Shown here piece after piece: positions 43,599 through 52,675 of a stretch of 64,000 nt of DNA; the stretch's first letter is position 1; every line of letters starts with the position of its first letter. The notes under the pieces were generated by a model that was not told the origin of the DNA, did no database searches, and was given only the letters and a program-made list of their open reading frames with translations. Source of the stretch: CBDFHV01 sp965247705 (GTDB lineage: Bacteria; Pseudomonadota; Alphaproteobacteria; Rhodospirillales; CAMCUA01); the NCBI GenBank assembly GCA_965247705.1, contig CBDFHV010000080.1, positions 124,001 through 188,000 on the forward strand, written 5' to 3'. Position numbers and translations under genes: made by a program.

Positions 43599-43755
43599 AG
43601 GACGGTTTCGCCCCCTGCCATGTGCGCTGGCGCTATACGTATCTCGACACCGGCAACACGGTGAGCGGTGATCTTCGTCCGAAACCTTGAATTCGGACAT
43701 GAGAGAGCATTTCCCGGTATTGCGGAACCAGCCGGCGGCGCCTGGCGCCGAAGGT
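43599..43755. other. Gap between IS110 copy 2 and tupA, possible gene remnant
   Basis: A short plus-strand frame ending at 43690 could be read as the C-terminus of a small secreted protein (DGFAPCHVRWRYTYLDTGNT, then VSGDLRPKP). Nothing upstream of the element continues it clearly. It may be the remnant of a gene hit by IS110 copy 2, or chance. Confidence 0.25.
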
Positions 43756-44628
43756 TCAGCTTCCGCCGGCCTTCTCGGCGTTGGGGAAGAAGAGCTGCTT
43801 GCCGTCAAGCTTGTACGCCCCGATGGCCGCCTGGCCTTCGGGGCCGGTCAGCCAGTCGATGAAGGCTTGGCCGTCGACGGCCTTGACCCGCGGGTGCCGT
43901 GCCGGATTGACCAGAATGACTCCGTACGGATTGAACAACCTTGGATCGCCTTCCGCGGCAATGCGGAAGTCCCGCTTGTTCCTGAAGGCGATCCAGGTGC
44001 TCCGGTCGGTCAGCGCGTAGCCGCCCATGCCCACCGCGGCGTTCAGCGTCGCCCCCATGCCCGATCCCGTCTCTCGATACCAGGCGCCGCTGGCCGGGTC
44101 CGGATCGACCCCGGCCGCGGCCCACAAGGCGCGCTCCTTCCTGTGGGTGCCGCTGTCATCGCCGCGGGAAACGAACAGCGCCTTCGCCGCCGCGATCCTG
44201 CCCAGCGCCGCCGCCCCGTCGCGACCGCCGGCGATCGCGGCCGGGTCGCCTTCGGGGCCGACAATGACGAAGTCGTTGTACATCACGTCGACGCGCGTCA
44301 CGCCCCAGCCCTCGGCGACGAACGCTTCCTCCGCCTCCCGGGCGTGGACGAACAGCACGTCGCCGTCGCCGTTGCGCCCGTTCTTCAGGGCCTGACCGGT
44401 GCCCACGGCGACCACGCGGACCTCGATCCCTGTCGTTTCGCGGAACCGGGGCAGCAAATACTCGAACAGCCCCGAGTTCTGGGTCGATGTGGTCGACTGG
44501 ACGATGATGAAGCGCTCGGCGGCGACCGCTGGCGCCGCCACAACGGTGGCCATCGGGGCCAGAAAAGCCCAGACGGCGGCGAGGCCAAGCCCCGCTCTCA
44601 CGGATATTCGCCTTGGACGTCGGGTCAC
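43756..44628 (-). CDS. tupA: Tungstate-binding periplasmic protein TupA
   Basis: This 290-residue solute-binding protein has a signal peptide (LGLAAVWAFLAPMATVVAAP, about residues 14-33). The TupA signature STTSTQNSGL is at 45-54, and it binds the oxyanion. Later motifs (FVSRGDDSGTHRKERALW, MGGYALTDRSTW) fit the tungstate-specific family. It lies last in the tupB-tupC-tupA order on the minus strand, and its start overlaps the tupC stop by 4 bases. Tungstate, and less often molybdate, would be taken up for pterin-cofactor enzymes. Confidence 0.92.
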   Translation of the reverse strand: MTRRPRRISVRAGLGLAAVWAFLAPMATVVAAPAVAAERFIIVQSTTSTQNSGLFEYLLPRFRETTGIEVRVVAVGTGQALKNGRNGDGDVLFVHAREAEEAFVAEGWGVTRVDVMYNDFVIVGPEGDPAAIAGGRDGAAALGRIAAAKALFVSRGDDSGTHRKERALWAAAGVDPDPASGAWYRETGSGMGATLNAAVGMGGYALTDRSTWIAFRNKRDFRIAAEGDPRLFNPYGVILVNPARHPRVKAVDGQAFIDWLTGPEGQAAIGAYKLDGKQLFFPNAEKAGGS

Positions 44629-45371
44629 AGCACGATGCGCCCTTCCAGGAAGGCCCGGGCCGGGTCGGACCGGGGGGAATCGAAGAACGATTCCGCCGGC
44701 CCCGTTTCGGCGACCTGCCCCCGGTAGAGGAAAACCACCTCGTCGGCGAGGCGGCGCGCTTGGCCCAGGTCGTGGGTGATGAGCACGATCTTGGTGCCGG
44801 CGGCATGGGCGCCGGCGATCAGTCCCTCGATGGCCAGAACCGAGGCCGGGTCCAGGCTGGCCGTGGGTTCGTCCAGGAACAGCACATCGGGACCGGTACT
44901 GAGGGCTCGCGCCACAGCCAGGCGCTGTTGTTCGCCCCCCGACAAAGCCCGGGCGGGCCGGCGCGCCAGGTCGAGGAGGTCCGCCCGCCGCAGCCAGACC
45001 TCGGCCCGCTCGGCCAGAGCGCGCCCCTTGAGGCCCCGCAGGCTGATGGCATAGCGCATGTTGGCGCCCACTGACCGGCGCAGCAGAACGGGTGTCTGGA
45101 ACACCATGGCCTGGCGCAGGCGCGCCCGCCGGTCGCCGGGACGGCCATTCCAGTCGATGCTGCCGGCGGTGGGGCGGATCAGGCCATGCAACAGGCGTAG
45201 CAGCAGACTCTTCCCCGCCCCGTTGGGACCCATGACCACCGTGCGCGGGCCGGCCTCGAGGCGCAGATGCAGGTCGTGAATCAGCCGGTTGCCATTGATT
45301 TGCAGGCCCAGGCCAGCGACCGTCAGCGGCAGGACCGGCCGCTTTACGGAGACGGGCGTCCCGTCAGGCAT
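44625..45371 (-). CDS. tupC: Tungstate ABC transporter ATP-binding protein TupC
   Basis: This 248-residue ABC ATPase has Walker A GPNGAGKSL, signature LSGGEQQRL, Walker B VLFLDEPTA and the H-loop ITHD. It energises TupB. Its start overlaps tupB by 8 bases and its stop overlaps tupA, so all three genes look translationally coupled. The core is typical of molybdate/tungstate importers. No C-terminal TOBE domain is seen, which fits TupC rather than ModC. Confidence 0.9.
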   Translation of the reverse strand: MPDGTPVSVKRPVLPLTVAGLGLQINGNRLIHDLHLRLEAGPRTVVMGPNGAGKSLLLRLLHGLIRPTAGSIDWNGRPGDRRARLRQAMVFQTPVLLRRSVGANMRYAISLRGLKGRALAERAEVWLRRADLLDLARRPARALSGGEQQRLAVARALSTGPDVLFLDEPTASLDPASVLAIEGLIAGAHAAGTKIVLITHDLGQARRLADEVVFLYRGQVAETGPAESFFDSPRSDPARAFLEGRIVL

Positions 45372-46071
45372 AGGCCGAATGCCGGGCCGTGGCCCGCAGG
45401 CTGTGGACGATCCCGTTCACCACCACCGCCACCGACACCAGGATAATGCCCAGCGCCAGGGCCAGACCCAGATCGCCACGGGAAGTTTCCAAGGCGATGG
45501 CGGTGGTCATCACCCGGGTCACGTGGTTGATGTTGCCGCCGACGATGATCACCGCGCCGACCTCGGCGATGGCGCGGCCGAAGCCGGCCAGGGCGACGGT
45601 CAGCAGGCTGTAGCGGGCGTCCCACAGCAGGGTCGCCATCATCCGGCGGCGCTCAACGCCGAGGGAATGAAGCTGCTCGTGGTATTCCGCGTGCAGGTCC
45701 TCGATCACCTGGCGGGTGAGGGCGGCGATGATGGGGGTGACCAACACCGTCTGGGCGATGATCATGGCGGTGACCGTGTACAAGAGGCCCAACCCGCCCA
45801 GGGGCCCGGCGTTGGACAAGCCCAGATAGACCACCAGCCCCACCACCACCGGCGGCAGGCCCATCAAGGCGTTCAGCACCACGATCGCCGCCGTGCGGCC
45901 GGGAAAGCGCAGCACGGCCAGGGCCGCGCCCAGGGGAAGCCCGACCGCCGCCGCCACGGCCACCGCCGACAGGCTGACCTTCATCGACAGCCACACGATC
46001 TCGGTCAGCGCGGCATCGCCCGAAAGGATCAGGTCGAAAGCCAGGCCGAACGCCGCGGCGAAATCCTGCAT
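45364..46071 (-). CDS. tupB: Tungstate ABC transporter permease TupB
   Basis: This 235-residue inner-membrane permease has about five or six helices and the EAA-type loop EYHEQLHSLGVERRRMMATLL facing TupC. It is typical of TupB. It heads the tupBCA operon. The upstream gap of about 133 bases is shared with the divergent glnS gene; no molybdenum/tungsten-cofactor riboswitch was recognised there. Confidence 0.9.
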   Translation of the reverse strand: MQDFAAAFGLAFDLILSGDAALTEIVWLSMKVSLSAVAVAAAVGLPLGAALAVLRFPGRTAAIVVLNALMGLPPVVVGLVVYLGLSNAGPLGGLGLLYTVTAMIIAQTVLVTPIIAALTRQVIEDLHAEYHEQLHSLGVERRRMMATLLWDARYSLLTVALAGFGRAIAEVGAVIIVGGNINHVTRVMTTAIALETSRGDLGLALALGIILVSVAVVVNGIVHSLRATARHSAYA

Positions 46072-46204
46072 GCCGGTCTCCCCAGTATCGTCGAACGGTT
46101 AGTTAAGCACGGCCGTCGCGGATGTCCATCGATGGCCGTCCCCCACTTGGCCGCCACCGGCTTTTCTGGCAGGAAGGACGCCCCGGATCAGCGGAGACCC
46201 TGTC

Positions 46205-47887
46205 GTGACCGAACAAGCCGACGACGACGCACCGCGCGACTTCATTCGCGACATCGTGCGCGCCGATGTGGAGTCCGGGCGCAATGAGACCGTCATCACG
46301 CGCTTTCCACCGGAACCCAACGGCTTTCTGCACATCGGCCATGCCAAGGCCATGTGCCTGAACTTCGGGGTGGCGGAAGCCTTCGGCGGGCGGTGCAACC
46401 TGCGCTTCGACGACACCAACCCGACCAAGGAAGAGCAGGTCTACATCGACGCCATCCAGGAGGACGTGCGGTGGCTGGGGTTCGATTGGGGCGAGTCGGC
46501 GTTCTTCGCCTCCGATTATTTCGAACAGCTCTACGAGTGGGCGGAACATCTGATCCGCCAAGGCGACGCTTATGTGGACGACCTGACCGCCGAACAGATC
46601 CGTGAGTTCCGGGGCACCCTGACCGCGCCGGGACGGGACAGCCCCCACCGGGACCGCCCGGTCGCCGAAAGCCTCGACCTGTTCCGCCGCATGCGCATGG
46701 GGGAGTTCCCCAACGGGGCCCGGGTGTTGAGGGCCCGCATCGACATGGCCGCCGGCAATATCAACCTTCGCGACCCGGTCCTCTACCGGATCCTGCATGA
46801 ACCCCACCCGCGCACCGACGATGCCTGGTGCGTCTACCCCACCTACGATTTTGCCCACGGCCAGTCGGACGCCATCGAGGGCGTGACCCACAGCCTTTGC
46901 ACCCTGGAGTTCGAGGACCACCGTCCCCTCTACGACTGGCTTATCGAACACCTGCCGGTCCCCTGCCGGCCCCGCCAGTACGAGTACGCCCGCCTCAACC
47001 TCACCCACACCATTCTGTCAAAGCGGCGGCTGATCGAGTTGGTGACCGAAGGCCATGTGGAGGGCTGGGACGACCCGCGCATGCCGTCGCTGTCCGGGTT
47101 GCGCCGGCGCGGCGTGCCGCCAGCGGCGATTCGCGAGTTCGCGCGGCGCATCGGCGTCACCAAGTCGGATTCCACCACCGAAATGGCCTTTCTGGAAGCC
47201 TGCGTCCGGGAACACCTGAACAAGGCGGCGCCGCGGCGCATGGCGGTCCTGCGGCCCCTGAAGGTGGTCATCGAAAACTATCCGGAAGGCGACACCGAGA
47301 CCTTGGAGGCGGTCAACAACCCGGAGAACGCCAACGCCGGCAGCCGGGCGGTGCCGTTCTCGCGCGAGCTTTGGATCGAGCGGGACGACTTCATGGAAGA
47401 CCCGCCCCGCAAGTTCTTTCGCCTAGCGCCGGGCCGCGAGGTGCGCTTGCGCTACGCCTACTTCATCACTTGCCGCGAGGCGGTGAAGGACTCCGGCGGC
47501 AACGTGGTGGAACTCCGCTGCACCTACGATCGCGAGACCCGCGGCGGCGACGCCCCCGATGGCCGCAAGGTCAAGGCGACCCTCCATTGGGTCTCGGCGG
47601 CCCATGGCGCAGATGCCACCGTCAGGCTCTATGACCACCTGTTCACCCGCCCCGATCCGGGCGCGGACGGCGATATCAAAGGCGATCTGAACCCCCATTC
47701 ATTGACGGTTCTGGAAGGCTGCAAGGTGGAACCCGAACTGGCCACGGCCCCGGTGGGCGAGGCAGTCCAGTTCGAGCGCCAGGGCTATTTCTGCGCCGAC
47801 CCGGACTCGGCAACGGGTCGGCCGGTGTTCAACCGCGTGGTTGCGTTGCGCGACACCTGGGCCAAGGTGCGCTCGCGGGGCGGCTGA
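46205..47887 (+). CDS. glnS: Glutaminyl-tRNA synthetase
   Basis: This 560-residue class I synthetase charges tRNA-Gln. The HIGH motif is at residues 43-46 (FLHIGHAKAM) and the KMSKS-type motif reads LSKRR (271-275). The anticodon-binding beta-barrel region follows. A GlnRS-specific pattern (RFPPEPNGFLHIGH, then RFDDTNPTKEE) separates it from GluRS. The start is GTG at 46205. GlnRS in alphaproteobacteria is patchy and usually acquired; many species use the GatCAB route instead. Confidence 0.96.
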   Translation: MTEQADDDAPRDFIRDIVRADVESGRNETVITRFPPEPNGFLHIGHAKAMCLNFGVAEAFGGRCNLRFDDTNPTKEEQVYIDAIQEDVRWLGFDWGESAFFASDYFEQLYEWAEHLIRQGDAYVDDLTAEQIREFRGTLTAPGRDSPHRDRPVAESLDLFRRMRMGEFPNGARVLRARIDMAAGNINLRDPVLYRILHEPHPRTDDAWCVYPTYDFAHGQSDAIEGVTHSLCTLEFEDHRPLYDWLIEHLPVPCRPRQYEYARLNLTHTILSKRRLIELVTEGHVEGWDDPRMPSLSGLRRRGVPPAAIREFARRIGVTKSDSTTEMAFLEACVREHLNKAAPRRMAVLRPLKVVIENYPEGDTETLEAVNNPENANAGSRAVPFSRELWIERDDFMEDPPRKFFRLAPGREVRLRYAYFITCREAVKDSGGNVVELRCTYDRETRGGDAPDGRKVKATLHWVSAAHGADATVRLYDHLFTRPDPGADGDIKGDLNPHSLTVLEGCKVEPELATAPVGEAVQFERQGYFCADPDSATGRPVFNRVVALRDTWAKVRSRGG

Positions 47888-48019
47888 GGGCAGAGAGAAG
47901 CGCGCCGGCTGGGTCGAGTCGACGATGCGACGGAAGCAGCGGACATGAAGAATGCCTTGCCGCCCGCCGGCTCCTACGGGATCGTACCGGCCCCGGAGTT
48001 CTCGGACACGGCCCCGAGC

Positions 48020-48424
48020 CTACGAGTCCCTGGCAGCCGGAGTCATGAGGGCGAGGACGGCGCCGGTGGGGTCGGCGATCCAGCAGAACCGCCCGACCCC
48101 CGGTATGTCCATGGGTGGCACCCGCACCGCGCCGCCGGCCTCGGTGGCCCGGGTACAGGCGGCGTCCACGTCGTCCACGCAGACGTAACTCATCCAATGG
48201 GGCGGTACCCCTTCGAACTGGGGTCCAGCCATGCGGAAGCCGCCACCCACCTCCTTGTCGCCAACGGTCCACAAGGTATAGGCGGCCCCGGAATCGTCGC
48301 CCGGCATGGGCATTTCCTTACTGGACCAGCCCACGACCTCCGCATAGAACGCCTTGCAGCGCTCCATGTCGGTGGTCAGAAGTTCGTTCCACATGAAAGT
48401 TCCGTGCATCGGTCCCTCGGCCAT
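48020..48424 (-). CDS. VOC-superfamily (glyoxalase-like) protein
   Basis: This 134-residue VOC protein (FMWNELLTTDMERCKAFYAEVVGW, ending FCWIADPTGAVLALM) is of the type often annotated as a glyoxalase/bleomycin-resistance/extradiol dioxygenase relative. It has two beta-alpha-beta-beta-beta repeats in one short chain. GGAGG precedes the ATG at 48424; the longer frame to 48601 is not used. The function is not known, and members bind small molecules or metals. It is divergent from the MFS gene. Confidence 0.85.
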   Translation of the reverse strand: MAEGPMHGTFMWNELLTTDMERCKAFYAEVVGWSSKEMPMPGDDSGAAYTLWTVGDKEVGGGFRMAGPQFEGVPPHWMSYVCVDDVDAACTRATEAGGAVRVPPMDIPGVGRFCWIADPTGAVLALMTPAARDS

Positions 48425-48527
48425 GTTCGCCTCCCTGGTCGCTTGGATGGATCGGAAAGCCGGTTCTACACCGCTTCCGGGAGGCGGTCGTGCCACGATT
48501 TTGTGAAACCCTGTTCCCGCCAATCCC

Positions 48528-49730
48528 GTGACCGATCCATCGCCCCCACCCGTTCCCTGGATCGTGCCCGCGGTGCTGATCCTGGCCAGCGGCACCAGCA
48601 TCCTGTCGACGGACCTTTACGCGCCCAGCCTTCCCCATCTGCCCAAGATATTCGCCACCGACGCGGAGACGGTGACCTTGACCATGAGCCTCAACTTGAC
48701 CGGGTTCGCCATCGCCCAACTGGTGTACGGCCCGCTGGCCGACCGGTTCGGTCGTCGGCCCGTGCTGGTATGGGGCATGATCGGGTTCGGGCTGTTCAGC
48801 CTGGCCTGCGCCGCCGCCCAGGACATCGCGTTCCTGATCGCCGCCCGCGCCCTGCAGGGCTTGGCCGCGGCCGCCGAGGCGGTGGTGGTCCTGACGGTAA
48901 TCCGCGATCTTTACGACGAACGAGACAGCGTGCGCATCCTCGGCATTTACGGGATGACGGTTGCCCTGGCCCCGGCGGTGGGGCCGATCATCGGCGGCTA
49001 TGTTCACGTCTACTTGGGATGGCGCGCCAATTTCCTCCTGTTGGCTGCGCTGATCGCCGTGGCCGGCCTGCTGATCGTCCGACACCTGCCCGAAACGGGA
49101 GAATCCCATGGGCACGCACGGGGGTTCGGTCGAATCATCTCCGGTTACGCCGGGATCCTGTGCTCTCGCCCCTTCATCACCGGAGCCATCGCCTGCGCGG
49201 GCAGTCTCGCCGGTCTGTTCGCCTTTATTACCGCCGGTCCCTTCGTGCTGATCGATCTGAAGGGCGTCGCGACCCAGCACTACGGTTTCTATCAAGCCGC
49301 CATCGTCGCCGCCTACGTGGCGGGCAGCGGTTTTGCCAGCCGGTCGGCGCGACGACTGGGGCTGAAGCGAGTCCTGACCGTGGGCCTGGCGATTCAGGCG
49401 GTCGGCGGTGTGGCCCTGGCGGTGACCCAGGTTTTGGGTCGGGATACGGCCTTTGCCATCGCCGGTGACATGTGCGTCTTCGCTTTCGGATTGGCCCTCG
49501 TTTTTGCCACCGCCCCCGTTTTGGCCCTCGGCAGCGATAGCCGAAATCGCGGCATGGCGGCAGCCTTGCTGGGCGCCATCGAGATGGGCGGCGGCGCCCT
49601 CGGCGCCCTGGCGGTGGGATTCCTGGAGGACGGTACGGCGCGCCCCATGGCCTTTACCGTCGCCGCATGCGGCGCCATGGCGGCCGTGTCGGGGCTGATG
49701 TCGAGAACAGGCAGACGAAGAACGGAATAG
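48528..49730 (+). CDS. MFS transporter, Bcr/CflA drug-efflux type
   Basis: This 400-residue protein has twelve predicted helices. The N-terminal motif FIPLY-like region reads STDLYAPSLPHLPKIF, and motif A reads YGPLADRFGRRPVLVWG (about residues 67-83). The Bcr/CflA branch exports bicyclomycin, chloramphenicol or cysteine-like compounds, and the real substrate is unknown. The start is GTG at 48528. It is a single gene between the VOC gene and the convergent kinase gene. Confidence 0.9.
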   Translation: MTDPSPPPVPWIVPAVLILASGTSILSTDLYAPSLPHLPKIFATDAETVTLTMSLNLTGFAIAQLVYGPLADRFGRRPVLVWGMIGFGLFSLACAAAQDIAFLIAARALQGLAAAAEAVVVLTVIRDLYDERDSVRILGIYGMTVALAPAVGPIIGGYVHVYLGWRANFLLLAALIAVAGLLIVRHLPETGESHGHARGFGRIISGYAGILCSRPFITGAIACAGSLAGLFAFITAGPFVLIDLKGVATQHYGFYQAAIVAAYVAGSGFASRSARRLGLKRVLTVGLAIQAVGGVALAVTQVLGRDTAFAIAGDMCVFAFGLALVFATAPVLALGSDSRNRGMAAALLGAIEMGGGALGALAVGFLEDGTARPMAFTVAACGAMAAVSGLMSRTGRRRTE

Positions 49731-49746
49731 AAGTCCGCCGGCAACG

Positions 49747-52176
49747 CTACTCGGCGGCGGCAGCCAGTTCGTTGTTGGAACGCCGGGTCTCCGGCAGCCG
49801 CTTGAGGGTGAAACGGATGACGGTGCCCGGACCATCGGCCTCGTCCAGCCACAAGCGTCCCCCGTGGCCCTCGACGATAGTCCGACAGATGGACAGCCCC
49901 ATGCCCAGACCGAGGGTCCTGGTGGTAAAAAAGGGGTCGAACAGATGTGGCCGGGCGTCCTCGCTCACCCCCGGACCATTATCGCTGACGGCAATATTGA
50001 TCCGGTCGCCGTCCGCGGTGGCATCGATGGTCAAGGTCGGATCGGTCACCGCCCCTTCGGTCATGGCCTCGATTCCGTTGCGCGCCAGGTTGAGGATCAC
50101 CTGCTGAACCTGAATGGAATCACCGAAGCACGGGGGCAGGTCCTTGTCGAGGCGGAGCACCAGGGTGACCCCGGACTTGCGCAGCTCATGAGTCATCAGG
50201 CCCGCGGCCTGGCGAATCGCCGCGGCGGCATCCAATTGGCTGCGGCCTTCGCTGCCCTTGCGGACGAACCCCCGCATCCAGTGAATGATTTCCCCGGCTC
50301 GCTGTGCCTGCTGGGAGATCTTGGCCAGGATGTCCGCCAACTCGTCCCGCGATACCGTGTCAAGATCCAGACGGCGGACGCAGCCTTGGGCATAGCTGGC
50401 GATGGCCGCGAGGGGCTGGTTCAACACGTGGGCGAGTCCGGTCGCCATCTCCCCCATGATGTGGAGCCGGTAGACGTGCGCCAGTTCCGCCTGGTGTTGG
50501 CGAATCAGTTCTTCGTTGCGTCGCTCCTCGGTGATGTCCGTTGAGATGACGCCGACCGAGTCCACTTCACCGTCGTCGCGAACGATGGGAAACTTCACCG
50601 ACAGGACCGCCCGCGCGCTTCCGTCACCGTAGGTCAGATCCATCTCCCGGGACACGCCCTTGCGGCTGTTCATGATCTGCTGGTCGGCGGCTAAATAAGA
50701 TTCGGCCACAGCCGCCGGAAACAGGTAGTGGGCCGACTTGCCCAGGGCTTCCCCTGGCTTGATGGCGTGGCGTTTTTCGAACTCCCGATTGGTCAGGACA
50801 TAGAGGCCCAGGCGATCGCGCAGGTATATGGAGGCCGGCGTGTTGTCCATGAGGGCCCGAAGCCGAGCCTCGCTTTTGCGCAGTGCTTCTTCCATGCGCT
50901 TGCGGGGCGTGATGTCGGTGGAAATGACGCCGACGGAATCGATCTGCCCGTCCGGACCGGGAATGGGAAACTTCTGGACAATGGTGATGCGTTCCTCGCC
51001 GTTGGGCAGGGGAACCCAGCCCTCCTTTTCGATCGCCTTGCCGGTGGACAGAACCAGGCGATCGTCGGCCAGGAACCGATCGGCGAGTTCCTTTGGGAAC
51101 AGATCGCACGGCGACTTGCCGAGGGCCGCCCCCGAAGGCACGTCCCAGCGGACTTCGAACTCCTTGTTGGCCAGTTGGTAGCGCCCTTGCCGGTCGCGCA
51201 CATAGATGCCGACCGGGGAGTTGTCGAGGATGGCCCGCAGGCGGGCCTCGCTCTCGCGCAGCGCCTCCTCCACTTCCCGGCGTTCGTTGACGTCCTGAAT
51301 CTGGCCGATGGTATAGAGTGTACGACCCTCCGCGTCGTGTACGAGGGAGACCGACCCGACGCCCCAGATGACTCTGCCGTCTTTGCACACGTAGCGCTTT
51401 TCCGTCTGGTAGGACTCGATCTCCGAGGCCAGGAGGCGCTTGCGTATCGCCAGGTGTTCCCCGAAATCGTCGGGGTGAATGACGTGTCGGACGTGCATGC
51501 CGACCAGTTCGTGTTCCGCATAGCCGAGGATTCGGCACAGCGCCGGGTTGACCTGCATGTAGGTGCCGTCCAGGGCGGTAATCACCATGCCGATGGGGGC
51601 GGCGTGGAAGGCGCTGCGAAACCGCTCCTCGCTTTCCCGCAGCGCGTCTTCGGCCTGCTTCCGTGCCGTTACGTCCAGCCGCACGCTGACGACGCCGCCG
51701 TCCCTGGTCCGCCGTTCCCGGATCTGGATCCAGCCGCCGCGACTGCGCACCAGGCGCTGACGAGGCTCCTCGCCGATGCTGTGCTGGTAATCCAGGCGTT
51801 CCCGAAGCCACTCGGACTCCCGCCCCTTGGCCTGGGGATAAGCGCCCCGTTCCAGGCCCGTGCGCACGAAGGTTTCCAGGTCGGTGCCCGGGACCAGGAC
51901 GTCGGTCTGGCTTGGATAGAGGTCCTTGAAGGCCCGGTTGGCGGTCGTGATCTTGGACCCCGCGTCGTATACGACGACCGCGCCGGGAAAGGCCTCCACG
52001 ATATCGGCCAGGCGGGTCTCGACCTGGCGTGCCTGAAGCTCCCTGTCGCGCAATTCGGCTTCCGCCTTACGGCGACGGGTCCGCTCGGTCCGCAGGTCCT
52101 GGCGCAGACGGGCGAGTTCCGCTTCGAGATCTCGTTGCCGGGTCTCGCCATGGGGCTGTTTCGGAGCGTGAGCCAC
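49747..52176 (-). CDS. Multi-PAS sensor histidine kinase
   Basis: This soluble kinase of about 809 residues has an N-terminal coiled coil, four PAS domains in a row (with PAC repeats ending in TARKQAEDALRESEERF-type linkers), then a kinase core. The phospho-acceptor histidine is H583 in GLAHVLNQPL; most relatives have AHELNQPL, so the glutamate after the histidine is a valine here. The N-box (LNLARNGIEAM), DNGPGV and GLGMGLSI are intact. No response regulator is adjacent. The GTG start at 52176 follows AGGAGG by 7 bases; the open frame to 52329 runs into another gene's tail. No membrane helix is visible. Confidence 0.88.
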   Translation of the reverse strand: MAHAPKQPHGETRQRDLEAELARLRQDLRTERTRRRKAEAELRDRELQARQVETRLADIVEAFPGAVVVYDAGSKITTANRAFKDLYPSQTDVLVPGTDLETFVRTGLERGAYPQAKGRESEWLRERLDYQHSIGEEPRQRLVRSRGGWIQIRERRTRDGGVVSVRLDVTARKQAEDALRESEERFRSAFHAAPIGMVITALDGTYMQVNPALCRILGYAEHELVGMHVRHVIHPDDFGEHLAIRKRLLASEIESYQTEKRYVCKDGRVIWGVGSVSLVHDAEGRTLYTIGQIQDVNERREVEEALRESEARLRAILDNSPVGIYVRDRQGRYQLANKEFEVRWDVPSGAALGKSPCDLFPKELADRFLADDRLVLSTGKAIEKEGWVPLPNGEERITIVQKFPIPGPDGQIDSVGVISTDITPRKRMEEALRKSEARLRALMDNTPASIYLRDRLGLYVLTNREFEKRHAIKPGEALGKSAHYLFPAAVAESYLAADQQIMNSRKGVSREMDLTYGDGSARAVLSVKFPIVRDDGEVDSVGVISTDITEERRNEELIRQHQAELAHVYRLHIMGEMATGLAHVLNQPLAAIASYAQGCVRRLDLDTVSRDELADILAKISQQAQRAGEIIHWMRGFVRKGSEGRSQLDAAAAIRQAAGLMTHELRKSGVTLVLRLDKDLPPCFGDSIQVQQVILNLARNGIEAMTEGAVTDPTLTIDATADGDRINIAVSDNGPGVSEDARPHLFDPFFTTRTLGLGMGLSICRTIVEGHGGRLWLDEADGPGTVIRFTLKRLPETRRSNNELAAAAE

Positions 52177-52288
52177 GATCTTCCCTCCTGGCGGCAATGG
52201 CCGCGTCAAGTCGATCCCGCTCAAGGCGTTGAGAATACCATGTTTCGCCGTTGTGCTGTCACGGAATCCGCCATGTTGGCGCGCCCGC

Positions 52289-52549
52289 TCAATACAATTT
52301 TTTAGTGTAGGATTCGGCAACCGCGGCATCCGCCGCGGCCACGTTGGGAGCGCCGATCTGTTCGGAGATCATACGGCCAAGGGACGGCATGGCCGCCCGG
52401 TCCACGTACCGATCCGGATCCCACAGGTGGGATCGCATCAGGGCCTTGCCGCAGTGAAAGAAGGCCTCCTCCACGGCGACCAGCAGCGCCGATTGCGGTT
52501 CCCCTCCCTGGGCGGCGAGGGAGCGCAGCAAGTCCGGGTCCCGTGCCAT
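52289..52549 (-). pseudogene. C-terminal fragment of a pyridoxamine-phosphate-oxidase-like protein
   Basis: The 86 codons match only the last part of a PPOX-family FMN protein: VEEAFFHCGKALMRSHLWDP, then RAAMPSLGRMISEQIG. Family members are about 200 residues. The N-terminal FMN-binding half is missing, and the DNA before it belongs to the divergent amidohydrolase region. A ribosome-like AAGGA lies before the ATG at 52549, so expression as a short protein is not excluded. A deletion remnant is more likely. Confidence 0.6.
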
Positions 52550-52675
52550 GGCCTTTTCCTTTGGTGGGGATTCCCGTATCTCTCCATGCTTCGATTGGTT
52601 CCCGATGCCAACGACACTTCACGACCCGTGCCGGCGCGTGCCGAAATTTCAGCCGTGGAAAGGATAGCAGAGACG

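Noticed and set aside
43599..43690. A gene remnant after IS110 copy 2 as a firm call
   Set aside because: The 30-codon tail is suggestive only. No matching upstream half was found before the element, so it is recorded with low confidence.
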